Origin: Bradyrhizobium diazoefficiens
GTDB lineage: Bacteria > Pseudomonadota > Alphaproteobacteria > Rhizobiales > Xanthobacteraceae
DNA length: 64,000 nt
Direction of reading: 5' to 3'
Assembly: GCF_016616425.1 (NCBI RefSeq)
Contig: NZ_CP067101.1
Coordinates: forward strand, 6,758,001 to 6,822,000
Shown: piece after piece, positions 28,106 through 37,655 of the stretch
Layout: every line of letters starts with the position of its first letter
Position numbering within the stretch: position 1 is the stretch's first letter
Notes under the pieces: model-generated
Told to the model about the DNA's origin: nothing
Seen by the model: the letters and a program-made list of their open reading frames with translations, nothing else
The model's database searches: none
Translations under genes and position numbers: made by a program

Positions 28106-28131
28106 AAATGGCCGGGCTCGCCCGGCCATTT
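28106..28131 (+). terminator. Hairpin after the M16 pair
   Basis: AAATGGCCGGGC and GCCCGGCCATTT form a perfect 12-bp stem around a tiny loop, 21 bases after the stop of the second peptidase gene. Only a weak T-run (TTTGCGTTT) follows, so termination strength is uncertain. Confidence 0.6.
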
Positions 28132-28201
28132 GCGTTTCCAGAAGCACCATTGCCGAACGTAGGGGTCCGCGATATGTCCTGAGATCACCAATGGTGCCAC
28201 C

Positions 28202-28618
28202 ATGCTGCGGATATCCCGCGATCTCGTCATCGACGAGGACGACATCGAGATCGGCTTTGTCCGCGCCTCCGGCCCGGGCGGGCAGAACGTCAACAAGGTC
28301 TCGACCTCGGCCCAGTTGCGATTCGACACGCGCAAGCTGACCCTGCCTGAGGATGCGGCGATCCGGCTCGCCCGCATCGCCGGCCAGCGCATGACCAAGG
28401 ACGGCGTGATCGTGATCCACGCCCAACGCTTCCGCACCCAGGAGCGCAATCGACAGGACGCCATCGACAGGCTGGTCGAGATCCTGAGCGAGGCCATGGT
28501 GCGACCAAAGCCGCGGCGCGCGACAAAGCCGACTTTCGGCTCGAAGCAACGCCGGCTCGAAGGCAAGAAGCGCCGCAGCGACGTCAAGGCCGGACGCGGC
28601 CGGAGCTTCGACGACTAA
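28202..28618 (+). CDS. arfB: Alternative ribosome-rescue factor ArfB (peptidyl-tRNA hydrolase domain)
   Basis: Rescues ribosomes stalled on mRNA lacking a stop codon by hydrolysing the peptidyl-tRNA. The 138-residue product has the class-I release-factor GGQ motif at residues 26-28 (ASGPGGQNVNKVSTSAQLRF), and the basic C-terminal tail (RRATKPTFGSKQRRLEGKKR) that enters the empty mRNA channel. Both halves are needed and present. It is shorter than release factors and has no codon-recognition domain. Its TAA stop is part of the composite repeat at 28616. Confidence 0.93.
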   Translation: MLRISRDLVIDEDDIEIGFVRASGPGGQNVNKVSTSAQLRFDTRKLTLPEDAAIRLARIAGQRMTKDGVIVIHAQRFRTQERNRQDAIDRLVEILSEAMVRPKPRRATKPTFGSKQRRLEGKKRRSDVKAGRGRSFDD

Positions 28619-28716
28619 AGCGCAATGAGATCGGGATGAATCCTCATCGCGCTTTAGTTATTGCTTGAGCATGATCTCATCGGAAAACCGCTTCACACTT
28701 TTCCGGATCATGCTCT
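28616..28716 (-). repeat. Composite double-hairpin intergenic repeat, copy 2
   Basis: This is the reverse-orientation counterpart of 8919-9019. It holds TAAAGCGCAATGAG...CTCATCGCGCTTTA (28616-28656) followed by GAGCATGATC...GATCATGCTC (28667-28715) with an inner GGAAAACCGCTTC...TTTTCC stem. It starts on the stop codon of arfB. Confidence 0.8.
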
Positions 28717-28780
28717 AGCAGGCGCAACAACGAACTCCGGCCGCAATGGCGGCCGAAGTTCTCTCGCTTCCCCGTTCGGG

Positions 28781-29083
28781 CTAGTAACGCTTGGACGGCG
28801 CTGCACCGCCCGTCGTGGGATCGCCGGCCGTCCCCTTGTGCGTAGCGCTGCCCGTGGTGCCGACCATGCCTCTGGTGCCTTTGGTGGACTTCATGCCCGT
28901 CTTCTGACCCGCGGCGCGCGGCTGAGCATTCATCTCCTCATCCCCGCTGCCCATCGTGCTGCCTTGCATGGGTTTGCTCTGCACGGTGCCTGCCTTGGCG
29001 GGTGGCGCCCCTTGCGCGAGAACGGGCGTGGCAATGAGAGCCGACAGAGCGCATGCGATCAACGAGGTCTTCACCAACTTCAT
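28781..29083 (-). CDS. Small secreted Gly/Thr/Lys-rich protein
   Basis: A 100-residue protein with a signal peptide (MKLVKTSLIACALSALIATP, cleavage near VLAQGAPP). The mature part is low complexity, rich in Gly, Thr, Lys and Met, without cysteines, ending APSKRY. It is probably intrinsically disordered and periplasmic. I cannot assign a family. The ATG at 29083 follows an AGGAGAG sequence. It is divergent from mutL. Confidence 0.6.
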   Translation of the reverse strand: MKLVKTSLIACALSALIATPVLAQGAPPAKAGTVQSKPMQGSTMGSGDEEMNAQPRAAGQKTGMKSTKGTRGMVGTTGSATHKGTAGDPTTGGAAPSKRY

Positions 29084-29400
29084 CCATCTCTCCTGGACTT
29101 TTCCGCGATGAATGGCACGGCTGCTTCCTGCGCCGCTCGCCTGTACCGGACCGGTTCATCGGGGAGAGAGTTTGAACGGCGCGGTCGAGATGCAACCTGC
29201 GTCGTGTGGTCATCGTTTAGGGATTTCGCGGCAGTTTCGCGGAATTGCGTCCCGCATATGCGGCGGCTTGCGGACGCACGCCGCATTCATCGGAACTGCC
29301 CGAGGCTCGGGATTCCCACATCTGGTGTGTGGGAAGTGCGACCTTCCCCATGCATTTGTTGCGAGGTGGCGTTAGACTGGGACATTCGCCGAGTGAACCC

Positions 29401-31212
29401 ATGCCCGTCCGTCAACTTCCCGAACAGATCGTTAATCGCATCGCTGCCGGCGAGGTGGTCGAGCGTCCGGCGAGCGTGGTCAAGGAACTGGTCGAGAATG
29501 CGATCGACGCCGGCGCGAGCCGGATCGACGTCTTCACCGATGGCGGCGGGCGGCGGCGAATCGGCATCACCGACGACGGCGGCGGCATGACCGCGAAGGA
29601 CCTCGCGCTGGCGGTCGAGCGTCACGCCACATCCAAGCTCGACGATGAGGACCTGCTGCAGATCCGCACGCTCGGGTTCCGCGGCGAGGCGCTGCCCTCG
29701 ATCGGCTCGGTGGCACGACTGTCCATCACCACCCGGCATGCCAGCGAGCCGCATGCCTGGGCTCTCACGGTCGAGGGCGGCGAGAAGTCCGAGATCATGC
29801 CGGCGGCGCTGGCGCACGGCACGCGCGTCGAGGTTGGCGACCTCTTCTATGCGACGCCGGCGCGGCTGAAATTCCTGAAGACCGACCGCACCGAGGCGGA
29901 AGCGATCCGCGAAGTCGTCAGGCGCCTCGCAATGGCGCGCCCGGACGTCGCCTTCACGCTGGCAGGCGAGGAGCGCGCGCCGGTGAGTTGGGCCGCGGCG
30001 CTGCCCGGCGCCGCCGGCCGCCTGACGCGGCTCGGCGATATCCTGGGCGCGGAGTTTCGCAGCCATGCCATCGAGATCCGCGCCGAGCGCGAGGGCGTCG
30101 TCGTCGCCGGTTATGCAGCAGCGCCCGCCCTGACCAAAGCCAATGCGCTCGGGCAATATCTGTTCGTCAACGGTCGCCCGGTGCGCGACAAGCTGATTCT
30201 CGGCGCGGTGCGCGCGGCCTATTCCGACTACCTGCCACGCGACCGCCATCCGGTGGTTGCGCTGTTCGTCACGCTGGATCCGCGCGAGGTCGATGCCAAT
30301 GTGCATCCGGCCAAGACCGAGGTGCGTTTTCGCAATGCGGGCCTGGTGCGCGCGCTGATCGTGCATGGGTTGAAAGAGGGGCTGGCGCGGGAGGGACGGC
30401 GCACGGCCGCCAACGGCGGCGAGAGCGCCTTGTCCGCGTTCCGGCCCGCTTTCACGCCGCGTCCCGCGAGCTGGGACTGGCGGGCCTCGCCAGCCGCCCC
30501 CATCGCCCCGATACCGTCATTCGATGGCTCCGCCGCGCCAGCCTTTGCCGAGCGCGCGCAGGCCGCCTTCGACGTCGGCGCGCCGAGCGCTGACGTGCGG
30601 TTCGAGGTGCAGCCCGCCGGCGATCTGGTCGACCGCCCGCTCGGCGCCGCACGCACCCAGATCCACGAGACCTATATCGTCTCGCAAACCCGCGACGGGT
30701 TGATCATCGTCGACCAGCATGCCGCGCATGAGCGCATTGTCTATGAGCGGCTGAAGGCCTCGCTCGCTGCGAATGGCGTGCAGCGGCAAATCCTCCTCAT
30801 TCCCGAGATCGTCGAGATGGACGAGGCGACGGTGGAGCGCCTGCTGGAGCGCAGCGGTGAGCTCGCATCGTTCGGTCTGGCCATCGAATCCTTTGGCCCT
30901 GGCGCAGTGGCAGTGCGCGAGGCGCCCTCGCTGCTCGGGAAGGCCAATGCGGGCGGCCTGTTGCGCGATCTCTCCGAGCACATGGCCGAATGGGACGAGG
31001 CGCTGCCGCTGGAGCGGCGCCTGATGCATGTCGCCGCCACCATGGCCTGCCACGGCTCGGTGCGCGCCGGTCGCAGGTTGCGACCTGAGGAAATGAACGC
31101 ACTGCTCCGCGAGATGGAGGAGACGCCGAACTCCGGCCAGTGCAATCACGGCCGGCCGACCTATGTCGAGCTGAAGCTAAGCGATGTGGAGAGGCTGTTC
31201 GGACGGAGGTGA
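29401..31212 (+). CDS. mutL: DNA mismatch repair protein MutL
   Basis: GHKL ATPase that couples MutS mismatch recognition to strand removal. The 603-residue product has the N-terminal ATPase motifs RIAAGEVVERPASVVKELVE with NAIDAGA, DDGGGMTAKDL and LGFRGEALPSIG, an ATP-lid region, a proline-rich linker (about 385-425) and the C-terminal dimerisation domain (IIVDQHAAHERIVYE). No DQHA(x)2E(x)4E endonuclease metal-site continuation was verified. The frame is open to 29245, but ATG 29401 matches the conserved MPVRQLPEQIVNRIAAGEVV start. Confidence 0.95.
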   Translation: MPVRQLPEQIVNRIAAGEVVERPASVVKELVENAIDAGASRIDVFTDGGGRRRIGITDDGGGMTAKDLALAVERHATSKLDDEDLLQIRTLGFRGEALPSIGSVARLSITTRHASEPHAWALTVEGGEKSEIMPAALAHGTRVEVGDLFYATPARLKFLKTDRTEAEAIREVVRRLAMARPDVAFTLAGEERAPVSWAAALPGAAGRLTRLGDILGAEFRSHAIEIRAEREGVVVAGYAAAPALTKANALGQYLFVNGRPVRDKLILGAVRAAYSDYLPRDRHPVVALFVTLDPREVDANVHPAKTEVRFRNAGLVRALIVHGLKEGLAREGRRTAANGGESALSAFRPAFTPRPASWDWRASPAAPIAPIPSFDGSAAPAFAERAQAAFDVGAPSADVRFEVQPAGDLVDRPLGAARTQIHETYIVSQTRDGLIIVDQHAAHERIVYERLKASLAANGVQRQILLIPEIVEMDEATVERLLERSGELASFGLAIESFGPGAVAVREAPSLLGKANAGGLLRDLSEHMAEWDEALPLERRLMHVAATMACHGSVRAGRRLRPEEMNALLREMEETPNSGQCNHGRPTYVELKLSDVERLFGRR

Positions 31213-31224
31213 GAAAGCGAAAAG

Positions 31225-31779
31225 CTACGACCGCCTCAAAAACACGAACTCCGTATCGTCGTAAGCCCGCCGCTCCAACTCCTCGTATCCTTCCGGCGGG
31301 ACGAACTGCGCGGCCTTCGCCTCCTCCACCACGAGCAGCGCGCCCGGCGTCAGCCAGCCGCCGTCACGCAAGGACGCCAGCGCCTTCTCCGCAAACTCCT
31401 TGCCATAGGGCGGATCGAGGAACACCAGCGAGAATGGCTCGACGGGATGGGCGGGGCCGAGATCGGTCGCGTCGCGGCGATAGACCTTGGTGACCCCGCC
31501 GAGGCCCAGCGACTCGACATTGTTGCGCAGCAGCGCCCGCGCCTCGGCGCCGTTGTCCACGAACAGCGTGAACTTCGCCCCGCGCGAGACCGCTTCGATG
31601 CCGAGCGCACCGGTGCCGGCAAAGAGGTCGAGCACGCGCGCGTCTTCAATCGGATCGTCGTAGGCGTGCATCAGGATGTTGAACACGGATTCGCGCAGTC
31701 GGTCCGCCGTGGGACGGATGTCGCGCGACGACGGCGAGGCGAGATTGCGCCCCCTCAATCGACCGCCGACGACGCGCAA
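31225..31779 (-). CDS. rsmD: 16S rRNA (guanine(966)-N2)-methyltransferase
   Basis: Methylates G966 in the 30S decoding region. The 184-residue product begins with the family block MRVVGGRLRGRNL and has SAM motif I VLDLFAGTGALGIEA and catalytic FLDPPYGKEF (DPPY). The start is a TTG at 31779: AGGA precedes it and no ATG is available ahead of the conserved region. It begins two bases after the stop of the pseudouridine synthase gene, so the two form an operon. Its 3' end converges on mutL. Confidence 0.92.
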   Translation of the reverse strand: MRVVGGRLRGRNLASPSSRDIRPTADRLRESVFNILMHAYDDPIEDARVLDLFAGTGALGIEAVSRGAKFTLFVDNGAEARALLRNNVESLGLGGVTKVYRRDATDLGPAHPVEPFSLVFLDPPYGKEFAEKALASLRDGGWLTPGALLVVEEAKAAQFVPPEGYEELERRAYDDTEFVFLRRS

Positions 31780-31781
31780 GC

Positions 31782-33794
31782 TCAGTCCTCCCGCGGCGTC
31801 AGGTCGCGCTTGCCGTGATAGCCGCGCTTGGGACGGCGCGGCGGGCCGTAGCCGCTGGCCTCTTCCTCGTTGCGCTCGCGCGCCTCGTCGCTGCCGGTTC
31901 GCTGCACCACCACGCGGCGGCCCTTGCGGTCGTTGATGACGGCGCGCTTGCTGGCGAGCTTCTTCTCGCGGGGCGCCTCGTCATCGCCCGCGGCAGATTT
32001 CTGCGGCACGTCGAACTGCGCACCCGACTTCTCGATCACCTTGTCGCCGAGCTGCTCGCGCAGCACGCGCGACCTGATCTCCTCGACCTGGCCCTCCGGG
32101 ACCTCGCCGAGCTGGAACGGGCCGTAGGAGACGCGGATCAGCCGGTTCACCTCGAGGCCGAGATGGGCGCAGACATTGCGCACCTCGCGGTTCTTGCCTT
32201 CGCGGATCGCAAACACCAGCCAGACATTGGCGCCCTGGTCGCGCTCCAGCATCGCTTCGATCGGACCGTATTTGACGCCTTCGATCTCGACGCCGTTCTT
32301 GAGTTCGTCGAGCTGTGCCTGCGTGACGTCGCCATGGGCGCGGACGCGATAGCGGCGCAGCCAGCCGGTATCCGGCAGCTCGAGCGTGCGCGCGAGCCCG
32401 CCGTCATTGGTGAGCAGCAGCAGGCCCTCGGTGTTGAAGTCGAGCCGGCCAACGCTGATCAGGCGCGGCAGGCCTTCCGGCAGATTGTCGAACACGGTCG
32501 GACGCCCCTCGGGGTCGTCGTGCGTGGTCATCAGCCCGCGCGGCTTGTGATAGAGAAACAACCGCGTGCGCTCGCGCTCCGGCAACGGCTTGCCGTCGAC
32601 GGTGACGACATCGTTCTTTGTGATGTCGAGCGCCGGCGAGTTGATGACGCGGCCATTGACCGTCACGCGCCCCTGCGTGACCATTTCCTCGGCATCGCGG
32701 CGCGAGGCGAGTCCGGCACGCGACAGCACTTTGGCGATGCGCTCGCCGGCCTTCTTCGGCTTCGGCGCCTCTTCGCGCCGCGGACGACGATCGACATCAC
32801 GATCGCGATAGGCGCCACGGCCGCCGAAGGCCGGGCGCTTCTCGAAGATCCTGCTGTCGTCCTCGTTTTCGCGGCGCGGACGATCGCCGAAACGGCCTTC
32901 GCTGCGGGGATGCTCGTGCCAGTCGGAACGGCCCTCGGAGCGCTCGCGCGGGCGATTGAATTTCGGCCGGTCACCGCTGCGCCCACCGCGTTCGCCGTCG
33001 CTGTCACGGCGGGGCCGATCAAACTTGGGACGGTCGAATTTGGGTCGCTCGCGGAACGGACGATCGCCCGAGGCACGATCGTCGCGCGAGCGCGAGAACC
33101 GCGGACGATCCTCGCCGCCCTCGCGCTTCCGCCAGGGCTTGTCCTCGCCGCGATCGCGGCCGCCGAAATCCTTGCGCGGCGGTCGATCGCCGCGCGGGCC
33201 TGCATCGCGCTTCTGCCAAGGCTTGGAATCGCCGCGCTCGCCACGATCGCGTGGGCGGTCGCCGCGATCCGGTCCGCCTCGCGAAAACTTGCGCTCGCCG
33301 TCAAACTTGCGCTCCGGACGGTCGCCACGCGGCGCGTAGGGACGCTTGTCGCCAAACTTCTTGTCGCCCGGCCGGCCGGCCGGACGGGAATCGTCGCGAT
33401 CCCGGCTGCGCGGCGGACGGTCGTCGCGCGCGAAAGACGGACGATCGCCGCGCGGCTTGAATGAGCGCTTCTCGCCGTCGCGCGAGGAGCGATCGGAAAA
33501 AGGACGATCGCCGCGCGGCTTGAAATTGCGCTCGCCACGGCCTTCACTGCTGCGCTCGTCGCGCTTGAAGCGCGGACGGTCGGAAAAATCGCGGCGCGGG
33601 GCATCGCTATCTTCGCGGCGGCGGAACGGACGGTCCTCGCCGGCGGCGCGGGGCGGACGGCTGTCGCCCTTGCCCTCGAAGCCGCGCTTGGCGAACTTCT
33701 TCTCGGGACCGCGCGCCTTGCCGGAACGGCCTTTGGCCGGGCCTCGATCACGCCGGCCGCGGGAATCGTTGTCTTTGTCGCTGTCGCGAGGCAT
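31782..33794 (-). CDS. RluB/RsuA-family 23S rRNA pseudouridine synthase with a long Arg/Asp/Gly-rich extension
   Basis: The 670-residue protein is about two to three times the usual length. Residues 1-350 are low-complexity, dominated by Arg, Asp, Gly, Pro and Ser in recurring units like FKPRGDRP, DRPPR, FDRPKFDRP. Then come an S4 RNA-binding domain (residues 350-395, IAKVLSRAGLASRRDAEEMV) and the synthase domain with the catalytic Asp in SVGRLDFNTEGLLLLTNDGG. A basic C-terminal tail follows (RPKRGYHGKRDLTPRED). It converts uridine to pseudouridine in 23S rRNA. The extension probably binds RNA or drives condensation; that is inference. The ATG at 33794 is used. Confidence 0.88.
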   Translation of the reverse strand: MPRDSDKDNDSRGRRDRGPAKGRSGKARGPEKKFAKRGFEGKGDSRPPRAAGEDRPFRRREDSDAPRRDFSDRPRFKRDERSSEGRGERNFKPRGDRPFSDRSSRDGEKRSFKPRGDRPSFARDDRPPRSRDRDDSRPAGRPGDKKFGDKRPYAPRGDRPERKFDGERKFSRGGPDRGDRPRDRGERGDSKPWQKRDAGPRGDRPPRKDFGGRDRGEDKPWRKREGGEDRPRFSRSRDDRASGDRPFRERPKFDRPKFDRPRRDSDGERGGRSGDRPKFNRPRERSEGRSDWHEHPRSEGRFGDRPRRENEDDSRIFEKRPAFGGRGAYRDRDVDRRPRREEAPKPKKAGERIAKVLSRAGLASRRDAEEMVTQGRVTVNGRVINSPALDITKNDVVTVDGKPLPERERTRLFLYHKPRGLMTTHDDPEGRPTVFDNLPEGLPRLISVGRLDFNTEGLLLLTNDGGLARTLELPDTGWLRRYRVRAHGDVTQAQLDELKNGVEIEGVKYGPIEAMLERDQGANVWLVFAIREGKNREVRNVCAHLGLEVNRLIRVSYGPFQLGEVPEGQVEEIRSRVLREQLGDKVIEKSGAQFDVPQKSAAGDDEAPREKKLASKRAVINDRKGRRVVVQRTGSDEARERNEEEASGYGPPRRPKRGYHGKRDLTPRED

Positions 33795-33924
33795 GAATAA
33801 TCTCACTTAGGGGTGGCCGTTGAGCATTGTGCGCGCTCGTTCCGAGCCGCATGCTCAGGCAAAATCGGTATCCACTCTTGCTGAAGGCGGAGCTAGTAGC
33901 AGGTTTCTGGCGATGATACGAGGC

Positions 33925-34371
33925 ATGAAAGCCCCTTCTTTCATGGATTTGGCGCTTCTGACGGCCGAAAATGCCGGAAAATCGGGCGAAGTTCCGATCG
34001 GATGCGTGGTGGTCCGCGATTACGAGGTGATCGCCACCGCCGCCAATCAGACGCTGACCGATCACGACCCCACGGCCCATGCCGAGATCATCGCACTGCG
34101 CGAGGCGGCGAAAAGGATCGGCAGCGAGCGCCTCGTGGACTGCGACCTCTACGTGACGCTGGAGCCCTGCACCATGTGTGCGGGCGCGATCTCGTTTGCA
34201 AGGATCAGGCGCCTTTACTACGGCGCCGCGGACCCCAAGGGCGGCGCGGTCGAATCCGGCGTGCGGTTCTTCACCTCGCCGACCTGCCATCACGCCCCGG
34301 ACGTCTATTCCGGCGTCGGCGAGAGCGAGGCGGCGCGGCTGCTCAACGAGTTCTTTCGGGAGCGGCGCTAG
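33925..34371 (+). CDS. tadA: tRNA-specific adenosine deaminase
   Basis: Deaminates A34 to inosine in tRNA-Arg(ACG). The 148-residue product has the zinc-site motifs [10 protein letters not shown] and PCTMCAGAI, which supply His and two Cys plus the catalytic Glu. The frame extends to 33820 but the upstream residues are not conserved; ATG 33925 has a GAGG just ahead, and ATG 33913 is an alternative. It is divergent from the pseudouridine synthase, so two tRNA/rRNA modification genes share a promoter region. Its stop overlaps that of the dehalogenase gene on the other strand. Confidence 0.9.
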   Translation: MKAPSFMDLALLTAENAGKSGEVPIGCVVVRDYEVIATAANQTLTDHDPTAHAEIIALREAAKRIGSERLVDCDLYVTLEPCTMCAGAISFARIRRLYYGAADPKGGAVESGVRFFTSPTCHHAPDVYSGVGESEAARLLNEFFRERR

Positions 34372-35273
34372 CTGCCCGCGAAAAACTCGCGCAGCGCCCT
34401 CGCGGTGACCTCGGGATTCTCTTCGGTCAGGAAATGGCCGGAATCCACGGGCATGCCGACCACGTTCGTCGCCCATTGCCGCCAGGTATCGAGTGGCGTC
34501 GCCGCGGCCTGGGCCACACCGGCATTGCCCCACAGCGCCAGCATCGGGACCGTGATCTTCTTGCCGGCTTCGAAATCCGCCTTGTCGAGGTCGTAGTCGA
34601 AATAGGCGCCGGCACGGTAGTCCTCGCACATCGCATGCACGCGGGCGGGATCGCGGAACGGGGCGATGTAATGTTCGAGCGCGCGCGGGTCGATGGCATC
34701 CAGCGTCTTCGACCTGGTCTGGCTCGCCATCTTGAAGCGCAGGAAGAACTCGCCATTGCTCGAGATCAGCGTCTCCGGCAGCGGATAAGGCTGCGCCAGG
34801 AAGGTCCAGTGATAGATCTTCAGTGCATAGGCGCGGTTCATCCGTTCCCAGTAATTATAGGTCGGCAGGATATCGAGCACGGCGAGACGGGACAGCCGGC
34901 CAGGATGGTCGAGCGCGAGGCGGTAAGAGACGCGGCCGCCGCGGTCGTGCCCGGCCAGCGCGAAGTGCACGTGGCCGAGCCGCTCCATCGCCTCGACCAT
35001 GGCTTTCGCCATCGCGCGCTTGCTGTAGGGAATGTGCAGCGCATCGCTCTCGGGCATGTCGGACCAGCCGTAGCCCGGCAAATCGGCGATGATCAGCGTG
35101 AAGGCGTCGGCGAGCTCAGGTGCCACGCGATGCCACATCACATGGGTCTCGGAGAAGCCGTGCAGGAGCAGAAGCGGCGGCCCGCTGCCGCCGACGCGCG
35201 CGAAGATGCGGCCGAAGGAGGTGTCGATCCATTCGGAGGCGAAACCCGGATAGAGGTCGGCGAGATCGGACAT
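34368..35273 (-). CDS. Haloacetate (fluoroacetate-type) dehalogenase
   Basis: Alpha/beta hydrolase of 301 residues predicted to hydrolyse haloacetates to glycolate. Residue for residue it keeps the active site described for the Rhodopseudomonas fluoroacetate dehalogenase RPA1163: nucleophile Asp110 and substrate-carboxylate Arg111/Arg114 ([11 protein letters not shown]), Asp134, the halide pocket His155/Trp156/Tyr219 ([15 protein letters not shown]) and His280 (DSGHFL). The numbering is identical, which supports orthology. Family assignment is strong; whether it prefers fluoro- or chloroacetate is not visible. It is a single gene, convergent with tadA. Confidence 0.9.
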   Translation of the reverse strand: MSDLADLYPGFASEWIDTSFGRIFARVGGSGPPLLLLHGFSETHVMWHRVAPELADAFTLIIADLPGYGWSDMPESDALHIPYSKRAMAKAMVEAMERLGHVHFALAGHDRGGRVSYRLALDHPGRLSRLAVLDILPTYNYWERMNRAYALKIYHWTFLAQPYPLPETLISSNGEFFLRFKMASQTRSKTLDAIDPRALEHYIAPFRDPARVHAMCEDYRAGAYFDYDLDKADFEAGKKITVPMLALWGNAGVAQAAATPLDTWRQWATNVVGMPVDSGHFLTEENPEVTARALREFFAGS

Positions 35274-35490
35274 CTTTTTGCATCCTTGTCTGGTCGGTCC
35301 GGAGCCGGCCCGACAACCAAAAACGTCGAAACAACCCCATGCACAGTAGCGGTATTATCGACGGGGCTGCTAACCCAAACAGCCCATTGTATATTCTGGG
35401 ATGTCGTTGTGGCGGCGCGGTGGCGTCAGACGTCGAGATTTCGCATCGGCGCGCGCTTCGTACGCCGTCCGGGGTCGGAAGCTAATCCCG

Positions 35491-36774
35491 CTAATTCCTG
35501 GCCTTCTCCGCCTCCACCGCCTGCCAGCCAATGTCGCGGCGGCAGAAGCCCTCGGGCCAGTTGATGCGATCGACGGCCTGGTAGGCGCGGCCTTGCGCTT
35601 CCGTCACGGTCGCCCCTAACGCGCAGACATTGAGCACGCGGCCGCCATTGGCGAGGATTGCGCCGTCCTTCGCCGCGGTGCCGGCATGGAAGATCTCGAC
35701 GGTTTCCACCTGCGCGGCCTGCTCCAGCCCTTCGATGCGCGTACCCTTCTGGTAGTCGCCGGGATAGCCCTTGGCCGCCATCACCACGGTGAGCGCGGAA
35801 TCCGGATGCCAGCGCAGATCGAAATTCTTCAACTGCCCGTCACAGGCAGCAAGGAAAGCCGGCACGATGTCCGACATCATGCGCAGCATCAGCACCTGGC
35901 ATTCGGGATCGCCGAAACGGACGTTGAACTCGAACAATTTCGGCCCCTGCGTCGTCAGCATGATGCCGGCATAGAGCACGCCGCGGAACGGCGTGCCGCG
36001 CTGCTTCATGCCGGCGACCGTGGGCAGGATGATCTTCGCCATGATCGCGTCGTGGATCGCAGGCGTCACCAGCGGCGTCGGCGAATAGGCGCCCATGCCG
36101 CCGGTGTTCGGGCCGACGTCGTGGTCGAACACGCGCTTGTGGTCCTGCGCGGAGGCCAGCGCAATCGCGGTCTCGCCGTCGCACAGCGCAAAGAAGCTGA
36201 TCTCGCGGCCCGGCAAAAACTCCTCGATCACGACCTCCGCGCCGGCCTCGCCGAAGGCGCCCTCGAACATCATGGCGATGGCGTCCTCGGCCTCGCGCAC
36301 GGTCTTGGCGACGACGACGCCCTTGCCGGCGGCGAGCCCGTCGGCCTTCACGACGATCGGCGCGCCCTGGCTCTGGACATAGGCGCGCGCGTCATCGGCC
36401 TTGGTGAAGCGCTTGTAGGCGCCGGTCGGAATGCCGAATTCGGTGCACAGCGCCTTGGTGAAGCCTTTGGAGCTTTCGAGCTGGGCCGCCTCCTTGCTCG
36501 GCCCGAACGCCTTGATGCCGGCGGCAGCGAGATCATCGACGATGCCGGCCGCCAGCGGCGTTTCCGGCCCGACCACCACGAGTTCGACCGCATTCGTCTT
36601 GCAGAAATCGATCACCGCGGCGTGGTCGGCGACGTCGAGCGCCACGCACTCCGCCTCGCGCGCGATGCCGGCATTGCCGGGCGCGCACCAGAATTTGGTC
36701 ACCAGGGGCGAGGCTGCGATCTTCCAGGCCAGGGCATGTTCGCGGCCGCCGGAACCGAGCAGGAGAATGTGCAT
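35491..36774 (-). CDS. purD: Phosphoribosylamine--glycine ligase
   Basis: Second step of purine synthesis, joining glycine to phosphoribosylamine with ATP. The 427-residue ATP-grasp protein opens with [18 protein letters not shown] and has [26 protein letters not shown] and the PurD signature [14 protein letters not shown] 36774 is the conserved start, although the frame continues upstream. It is the last core gene before the low-GC island. Confidence 0.95.
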   Translation of the reverse strand: MHILLLGSGGREHALAWKIAASPLVTKFWCAPGNAGIAREAECVALDVADHAAVIDFCKTNAVELVVVGPETPLAAGIVDDLAAAGIKAFGPSKEAAQLESSKGFTKALCTEFGIPTGAYKRFTKADDARAYVQSQGAPIVVKADGLAAGKGVVVAKTVREAEDAIAMMFEGAFGEAGAEVVIEEFLPGREISFFALCDGETAIALASAQDHKRVFDHDVGPNTGGMGAYSPTPLVTPAIHDAIMAKIILPTVAGMKQRGTPFRGVLYAGIMLTTQGPKLFEFNVRFGDPECQVLMLRMMSDIVPAFLAACDGQLKNFDLRWHPDSALTVVMAAKGYPGDYQKGTRIEGLEQAAQVETVEIFHAGTAAKDGAILANGGRVLNVCALGATVTEAQGRAYQAVDRINWPEGFCRRDIGWQAVEAEKARN

Positions 36775-37655
36775 CGAGGGCTCAGAATGAGGGGTTTGCT
36801 GGGGCGGAGGTCGCACGAATCGGAGTGGGGCTCAAGGGGGGACACCCAACCCTCCCCGTCATTCCGGGTCGCGCTCCCTTAGGCGCAAGCCCAAATTCAT
36901 CTGGCCGGGCTGAGCCCATAATGATGGGGACGCCCCTGAACCGTCTCCACTTCGGCTGAACAAAGAACATTGCCGAAGCTGCCAGTGTCCCTACCGGTCG
37001 GTTCGCGAGGACGATCGCTCTTTTCCCGCCGTTGCCATCAATCCTGCTCCATTCGTTGAGTTGCTGAGAGATGTCCCAGAGCCCCACGCGAGAATAAGTT
37101 TGAGCGCCGCAGAATTATACAGCGTATACGTCCATTTTGACTTTATGCGACTTGAGTTCTGGAATCCCAGGGATTCCGTTCTGCATATCTCAGCCCGTTA
37201 TCCGATGCTCCGCTCAGGGAAGACGAGAGGTTACGCTCTCAGGTCTGTATAGACCTATCGCGCAGGGCGAGTGTGCCGGCCGGGGCACAAAGAGTGTTTC
37301 CCTTTTTGGCGGGCCTGTATGTCGAGGCTCAGAAGGTCAGGCTGCCCAAGAGGCAACCAGCATTAGTCGCCCCTTCGCTTGGTTTGCGGCAACGGCTTCA
37401 CGGCGGCCGTCGTGGGGAGACGCTTCGGGGCAGAAAAGCGATTTCGTGTACCGGAAAGGGGGCCTTGAGCACTTCATCACGTGCGAAGCCAATGTAGGCG
37501 GGGAGGATGGCTAGATGCGTACGTTGAAGCCAGGTGACCAGGAGACCAAAAATTACTCTCGCAATCACGAGCAGCAGTTGTGTAACCACCGTACGTGACC
37601 TCGGTGGCCTGCGCGAGATTTCGCCCAGGCCACACGTCGTTGTATGAGACAAGCA
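36775..37655. other. Long intergenic segment at the island's left edge
   Basis: 881 bases without a convincing gene. Near 36858-36892 the first half of a GTCATTCCGGGTCGCGCTCC palindrome appears but its second half is missing. From about 36900 the base composition becomes more AT-rich. Several small open frames exist on both strands; none has a good start, ribosome site or recognisable product. I read it as the boundary of a transferred segment plus decayed sequence. Confidence 0.5.

Noticed and set aside
31815..33464. A 549-codon plus-strand open frame
   Set aside because: It lies antisense to the pseudouridine synthase's repetitive region; the Ala/Arg-rich product mirrors the Arg/Asp repeats of the true gene.
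37398..37652. 84-codon minus-strand frame with a hydrophobic stretch downstream of the split ATPase
   Set aside because: It begins with TTG without a ribosome site, has no recognisable homology features and lies in apparently decayed sequence.
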